NCBI GenBank assembly: GCA_019429255.1 | Contig: JAHYIY010000002.1 | Location: forward strand, 1 to 64,000 | Length of the DNA: 64,000 bases | Origin: Desulfuromonadales bacterium | Lineage (GTDB): Bacteria; Desulfobacterota; Desulfuromonadia; Desulfuromonadales; Geopsychrobacteraceae | Direction of reading: 5' to 3' | Shown here: positions 59,733-64,000 of the stretch, piece by piece | Numbering within the stretch: the first letter of the stretch is position 1 | Layout: each line of letters begins with the position of its first letter | Notes under the pieces: model-generated | Database searches by the model: none | Told to the model about the DNA's origin: nothing | What the model saw: the letters and a program-made list of their open reading frames with translations, nothing else | Position numbers and translations under genes: made by a program

Positions 59733-62123
59733 TTAAAGATCCAGACGAAAAAAGTCGCGTGCCTTGAACTGCGGCTCGCTGCTCATGCGGGTTGGTGCAG
59801 TGCCGGGAGAAAAGGCTTCGTAATAAGCATCCTTATAGTCTTCCGCAACGAGTAGACCATTCTGTCGATCGATGGGGAAGAATTCGATGGCGTCCGGAAC
59901 GGGGAAATGCTCGACCGGATACAGTTTGATCGCTTCCTGCATGAACGCGATCCAGGCCGGCAGGGCGGCACGTCCGCCAGTCTCGCTGCGGCCGAGGGGT
60001 TGTTCCTCATCATAGCCAATCCAGGAAACGGCGGCCAGTTGTGGAATATAGCCGACGTACCAGGCGTCTTTCAGGTCATTGGTGGTGCCGGTTTTCCCTG
60101 CGGACGGACGATTCAGCACTCGTGCCTGACGCCCGGTGCCGTGTTGGACCACACTTTCCATGATGTTCGTGGTCAAGTAGGCGGTTTCCGGTGAGATCAC
60201 CCGTCGCGGGGCCTGGCGGATCAGGCGCTGATCGGCGGCCATACCGGTAGCAAAGTCGGTTGGATCGATGGATTCGAGGATGCGCCCGTCCCGGTCGCGG
60301 ATCCGCGTAATGTAGGTTGGCGGCAAGAGGATGCCGCCACTGGCAAAGACCGTATAGGCCGTGAGCAGTTCCATGGGGGTTACGGCCGTTGAGCCGAGAG
60401 CCATGGACAGATCGCGCTGCAGGGGCGTTTCGATTCCCAGTTTCTGAGCATAGCCGGCAGCGTAGCCAACACCAATATCTTCAAGAATTTTGATGGTTAC
60501 AACATTGCGCGACAGGGCCAGGGCATCGCGGAAGCGGGTTGGCCCATGGAATTTTTCTTCGTAGTTCCGTGGTTTCCACTCTTCTATGTCACCGGTGTCA
60601 ACAAGCCGGTTTTCGTAGATCAGAGGAGTATCAAGAATAATGCTGGCCGGAGTGTAGCCTCGATCAAGGGCGGCGGCATAAATAAGAGGTTTGAATGCCG
60701 AGCCGGGCAGGCGCCGGGCCTGGATCGCCCGATTAAACTGGCTTTTGCCAAAGTCATAACCACCGACCATGGCACGGATCTGACCGGTGCGTGGATCGAT
60801 GGCGGCAAGAGCCGCCTGGGCCAGAGGTTCCTGCTCCAGTGCCAGTTCCAGCGTTTCGTTAGTGGTATTGAGGATCCGTACATCAATCAGGGCACCAATG
60901 GGCAAACGGGTGACGCGACCACCGTCGGCGTTGCCGACCGGTTCGCTATCGCCGGCAACCACTTCAATAGAGCCGGCCCAGTCGCTGGCGCTGATAGAGA
61001 TGGTACCAGTGCGATCGCCGATGCGGCAGAGAATCTGATCACCATCGCGACCGATGACCAGAGCCTGGACTTCTGAACCAGCTTCTAGCCCGGGGTCAGC
61101 AAATTCCTCAACCTGAGCGGCTAAAAATTCAGTCTGCGCGGCTGCATCAAGGACAATCTCGACGGGACGAAATCCGCGGCGCTTGTCGTGGGCGCGCAGG
61201 TTCTGTTTGACGGCATGCTGCGCTGCCTGTTGCAGTTTGAGGTTAATACTGGTCTCAACCTGGAGGCCGCCGGTATAGAGAAGATCCTCACCGAAGCGCT
61301 GTTCAAGATAACGGCGCACCTGTTCGTTGAAATAGGCGGTGACGTCGAGCAGGGTGTTCAGTCGCGGGGTAATCACCACCTCTTCGACCTCTGCGGCAAG
61401 CTGCTCGGCCGGGGTGATAAAGCCCTCTTCAAGCATGCGCCCGAGGACATATTTCTGACGATCCATGGCGCGCTGATAATGGCGATAGGGGGAATAGCGG
61501 CTCGGCGCCTGGGGGAGCCCGGCGAGAATGGCCGACTCGGCCAGGGTTAATTCTTCAACGCTTTTATCGAAATAGCTGCGGGCAGCCGCTTCGACCCCAT
61601 AGGAACGGTGACCGAGGTAGATCTGGTTCAGATAGATAGAGAGGATATCTTCCTTGGTCAGGGCCTGCTCCATGCGCCAGGCGAGAATCGCTTCCTTGAA
61701 TTTACGGGTAAAGGTGCGCTCCGGGGTCAGCAGCATGGTTTTGGCCACTTGCTGGGTAATGGTGCTGCCCCCCTGGGAAATACCTCCCGCTTTAATATTG
61801 TTGATGGCGGCGCGCATAATAGAGACAAAATCGATTCCCTGGTGCTTGAAAAAGGCGGCATCTTCGGCGGCAACAAATGCCTGGACCAGGGTTTTCGGTA
61901 TTTTTTCGTAGGACACCAAAAAACGTCGTTCGCGGGAATATTCGGCAATCACCGTGCCGTCGTCAGCATAAATGGTGGTAATCAGTGGCGGACGATAGTC
62001 TGCCAGTGAGTCGACCTGCGGCAAGGTTGCGGAAATATAAAAGTAGGCACCGAGCAGTACCGCAATGACCAGCAGGGGTGTGGCGAGAACAACGAAAAAA
62101 AGGTATGTTAGCAGACGCTTCAT
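59733..62123 (-). CDS. Penicillin-binding protein 1A
   Basis: A 796-residue bifunctional class A PBP. A membrane anchor lies at residues 5-30. The glycosyltransferase domain has EDAAFFKHQGID near 80, GGSTITQQVAKTMLL near 113 and RKFKEAILAWRMEQ near 135. The transpeptidase domain has the active-site Ser in LPGSAFKPLIY, SRN in ALSRNVVT and KTGTT near 690. It builds and crosslinks peptidoglycan from the inner membrane. An OB-like insert near 350-430 is typical for PBP1a. ATG at 62123 places the basic N-terminus correctly. Confidence 0.95.
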   Translation of the reverse strand: MKRLLTYLFFVVLATPLLVIAVLLGAYFYISATLPQVDSLADYRPPLITTIYADDGTVIAEYSRERRFLVSYEKIPKTLVQAFVAAEDAAFFKHQGIDFVSIMRAAINNIKAGGISQGGSTITQQVAKTMLLTPERTFTRKFKEAILAWRMEQALTKEDILSIYLNQIYLGHRSYGVEAAARSYFDKSVEELTLAESAILAGLPQAPSRYSPYRHYQRAMDRQKYVLGRMLEEGFITPAEQLAAEVEEVVITPRLNTLLDVTAYFNEQVRRYLEQRFGEDLLYTGGLQVETSINLKLQQAAQHAVKQNLRAHDKRRGFRPVEIVLDAAAQTEFLAAQVEEFADPGLEAGSEVQALVIGRDGDQILCRIGDRTGTISISASDWAGSIEVVAGDSEPVGNADGGRVTRLPIGALIDVRILNTTNETLELALEQEPLAQAALAAIDPRTGQIRAMVGGYDFGKSQFNRAIQARRLPGSAFKPLIYAAALDRGYTPASIILDTPLIYENRLVDTGDIEEWKPRNYEEKFHGPTRFRDALALSRNVVTIKILEDIGVGYAAGYAQKLGIETPLQRDLSMALGSTAVTPMELLTAYTVFASGGILLPPTYITRIRDRDGRILESIDPTDFATGMAADQRLIRQAPRRVISPETAYLTTNIMESVVQHGTGRQARVLNRPSAGKTGTTNDLKDAWYVGYIPQLAAVSWIGYDEEQPLGRSETGGRAALPAWIAFMQEAIKLYPVEHFPVPDAIEFFPIDRQNGLLVAEDYKDAYYEAFSPGTAPTRMSSEPQFKARDFFRLDL

Positions 62124-62336
62124 GTTATTGTTATAGACTTGTATGCAAAAAATTGGTTTTGTTGGCCGGCACCTATGTGACCACCGAAAGATCAATGCGA
62201 ATATATACCATGGGTGTCTGGGGGGAGCAACAGGATCCGGCAGGTTAGTATCCGGCGGTTATCAGGGATTCCAGGTTGCAGCCACTGCGATTTTTTGCAA
62301 TAGACATAATATTAGTACTTTGTGTTGGAGGAACAG

Positions 62337-63809
62337 ATGTATCGACATACCAAAATTGTTGCCACGGTAGGGCCGTCCTGTGGTGAGCGTGAGCAGCTCG
62401 AAAACCTGCTCAAAGCCGGGGTAGATGTGTTCCGGTTGAATTTTTCCCACGGTGAACTGGAGCAGAAAAGTGTCTGGATTGATCAGATTCGTGAACTTTC
62501 GATATTACACCGCAAGGCAGTATCGATCCTTGGTGATCTTCAGGGGCCGAAAATTCGTACCGGCATGATGCGCGGCGGTGCCCAGACCCTGACTCGTGGC
62601 CAGGAGGTGATCGTCACCACTGTTGACGTTGAAGGGAGTGACGGCATCATCCCGACCAACTATCAGGATCTGCCCGGTGACGTCAAGACCGGTGATCGGA
62701 TTTTGCTGGATGACGGACAGCTGGAACTCGAAGTGGTGCGCAGCAATGGTGTAGAGGTTCATTGTGTGGTAAAGCAGGGGGGGCAACTAAAAGACCGCAA
62801 AGGGATCAACCTGCCCGGCGTCAAGGTCTCGACCCCGGCTCTGACCGCCAAAGATTACGTTGATCTTGAGTTTGCCATCGCCCAGGAACTCGACTGGGTG
62901 GCCCTGTCCTTTGTGCGCACGGCGGAAGAGATCTGTCAGCTCAAACAGATTATTTTTGATCACCATTCCCCGATTCGGGTGATTGCCAAAATTGAAAAAC
63001 CGGAAGCGGTAGCCAACTTCAGCGACATTCTCGCGGCTACCGACGGAGTGATGGTAGCGCGCGGTGATCTCGGGGTTGAACTGCCTTCAGAGCAGGTGCC
63101 GTTGATCCAAAAGGGGATTATCCGCCAGTGCAATGAAGCCGGCAAGCCGGTGATTACCGCTACCCAGATGCTCGAAAGCATGATCGGCAATCCGCGTCCG
63201 ACCCGCGCCGAAACCTCCGATGTTGCCAATGCCATTCTCGATGGAACCGATGCGGTGATGCTGTCGGGGGAAACTGCAGCCGGTCTGTTTCCGGTGGCCG
63301 CGGTTGAGGTGATGAACCGCATCGCCCATGATGTCGAAGCCGACCAGAACCTGAATCCACGACGCTCCTTCAAGCTCGAGCATGCGACGGTTCACCAGAA
63401 TATCCCTGATGTCATTGGTCAGGGGGCCTGCCAGGCGGCGGAGCATGTGGGCGCAGCGGCAATCCTCGCCTTTACCCAGACCGGCAGTACCGCGACCCTG
63501 GTGGCCAAGTACCGCCCTTCCCTGCCGATTTATGCGGTGACGCCGACCCAACAGGTGCGTCGCCATCTCGCCTTGTATCGCGGCGTCAGCTCCCTGCGCG
63601 TAGATATTCAGGGGGATACGGAAGCGCAGATTGCCTCGGTTGAGAAAGTCGTACTTGAAAAAGGGCTGTTAAAGCCCGGCGATGTGGTGGTGATTACCAT
63701 GGGTAGCCCGGTGTCAGCCCCCGGAACTACCAATCTGCTGAAGATTCATCGCCTCGGTACGGGCAACTTTTATGAGGTGCATGGCGCACCTTATCGGGTG
63801 ACATCATGA
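62337..63809 (+). CDS. pyk: Pyruvate kinase
   Basis: A 490-residue pyruvate kinase. It transfers phosphate from PEP to ADP. Motifs are [11 protein letters not shown] near residue 5, FRLNFSHG near 32, [10 protein letters not shown] near 68, [10 protein letters not shown] near 220, the MARGDLGVE-type AARGDLGVE site (here [13 protein letters not shown]) near 243 and [18 protein letters not shown] near 275. ATG at 62337 follows GGAGGAACAG. Its stop overlaps the queC start (ATGA). Confidence 0.96.
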   Translation: MYRHTKIVATVGPSCGEREQLENLLKAGVDVFRLNFSHGELEQKSVWIDQIRELSILHRKAVSILGDLQGPKIRTGMMRGGAQTLTRGQEVIVTTVDVEGSDGIIPTNYQDLPGDVKTGDRILLDDGQLELEVVRSNGVEVHCVVKQGGQLKDRKGINLPGVKVSTPALTAKDYVDLEFAIAQELDWVALSFVRTAEEICQLKQIIFDHHSPIRVIAKIEKPEAVANFSDILAATDGVMVARGDLGVELPSEQVPLIQKGIIRQCNEAGKPVITATQMLESMIGNPRPTRAETSDVANAILDGTDAVMLSGETAAGLFPVAAVEVMNRIAHDVEADQNLNPRRSFKLEHATVHQNIPDVIGQGACQAAEHVGAAAILAFTQTGSTATLVAKYRPSLPIYAVTPTQQVRRHLALYRGVSSLRVDIQGDTEAQIASVEKVVLEKGLLKPGDVVVITMGSPVSAPGTTNLLKIHRLGTGNFYEVHGAPYRVTS

Positions 63810-64000
63810 AAAAGGCCGTCGTCCTTTATAGTGGTGGCCTCGATTCAACCACCTGCATGGCCATCGCCAAAGAGCAGGGGTTTACTCCCTATGCCTTGAG
63901 CTTCAACTATGGTCAGCGTCATGCCGTTGAGCTGGAAAAGGCGCGCAAATATGCGCCGCTGATCGGTGCCGTCAAACATCTGGTGATTGATATCGATATG
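63806..64000 (+). CDS. queC: 7-cyano-7-deazaguanine synthase QueC (start only)
   Basis: The first 65 codons of QueC, cut by the window end. The PP-loop motif [15 protein letters not shown] at residues 5-19 and [16 protein letters not shown] near 32 identify it. QueC makes preQ0 for queuosine. Translation is probably coupled to pyruvate kinase by the ATGA overlap. Confidence 0.93.
   Translation, partial: MKKAVVLYSGGLDSTTCMAIAKEQGFTPYALSFNYGQRHAVELEKARKYAPLIGAVKHLVIDIDM

Noticed and set aside
1-64000. CRISPR arrays, tRNA or rRNA genes, complete insertion sequences
   Set aside because: I saw no regular direct repeats with spacers, no tRNA-like cloverleaf with a TTCGANNC arm in place, and no transposase gene with terminal repeats.

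Overview
The window is about 52% GC bacterial DNA that looks like an anaerobic deltaproteobacterium of the Desulfuromonas/Pelobacter/Geobacter kind. This is inferred from gene content: a tungsten aldehyde oxidoreductase, many sigma-54 promoters, an NtrC-type activator, CHAD/CYTH proteins and a GlpC-like Fe-S protein. I could not run a taxonomic search.

Layout. 1-4.5 kb: an unrecognised 592-aa protein and a PHP-glycosyltransferase fusion. 4.9-12.7 kb: a polyphosphate-flavoured block. It holds an HhH/Lys-rich protein, an RHH protein, CYTH, ParA, CHAD, PPK2 and SixA, plus segmental duplicates that have decayed in a complementary way. 12.7-18.4 kb: a Hen1-like methyltransferase, a membrane protein, MoeA, a broken tungstate transporter (tupA remnant, frameshifted tupB, intact ATPase), a ThiF-like E1, a MoaD-like carrier and an unrecognised protein. 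18.6-45.5 kb: a mycofactocin island. It contains the aldehyde:ferredoxin oxidoreductase, mftF, a 64-codon ORF, mftC, mftB, mftA, a Nudix protein, two PAS histidine kinases, a sigma-54 activator, a small RHH protein, three iron-type alcohol dehydrogenases, a MoxR/VWA pair, two further SPASM radical-SAM enzymes, an unrecognised small protein plus membrane protein plus porin operon, mftD and an unrecognised 328-aa protein. No mftE-like gene is seen. 45.7-51.7 kb: a DUF2750-like protein, an Fe-S oxidoreductase, a second copy of a small membrane-protein pair, LarA, a deacetylase fragment, a zinc-ribbon protein and a lipoprotein. 51.7-64 kb: an amino-acid ABC transporter, MsrA, a DUF445 protein, a sugar nucleotidyltransferase, RimO, YajQ, PBP1A, pyruvate kinase and the start of queC.

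How the genes work together. The island looks like an inducible alcohol-oxidation module. Iron alcohol dehydrogenases would make aldehydes, the tungsten enzyme would oxidise these to acids, and mycofactocin would be the redox carrier. Most island transcription units start with a sigma-54 -24/-12 promoter. Three of them (aldehyde oxidoreductase, mftA, first alcohol dehydrogenase) also carry a 17-bp palindrome, consensus TGTGGA-N5-TCTACA, 131-132 bp upstream of the promoter. This is the expected arrangement for enhancer sites of a local NtrC-type activator, and the island encodes one at 34.0-35.4 kb.

Other structure: a roughly 150-bp palindromic intergenic repeat occurs four times, and a two-gene membrane-protein cassette with its own sigma-54 promoter occurs twice, 37 kb apart.
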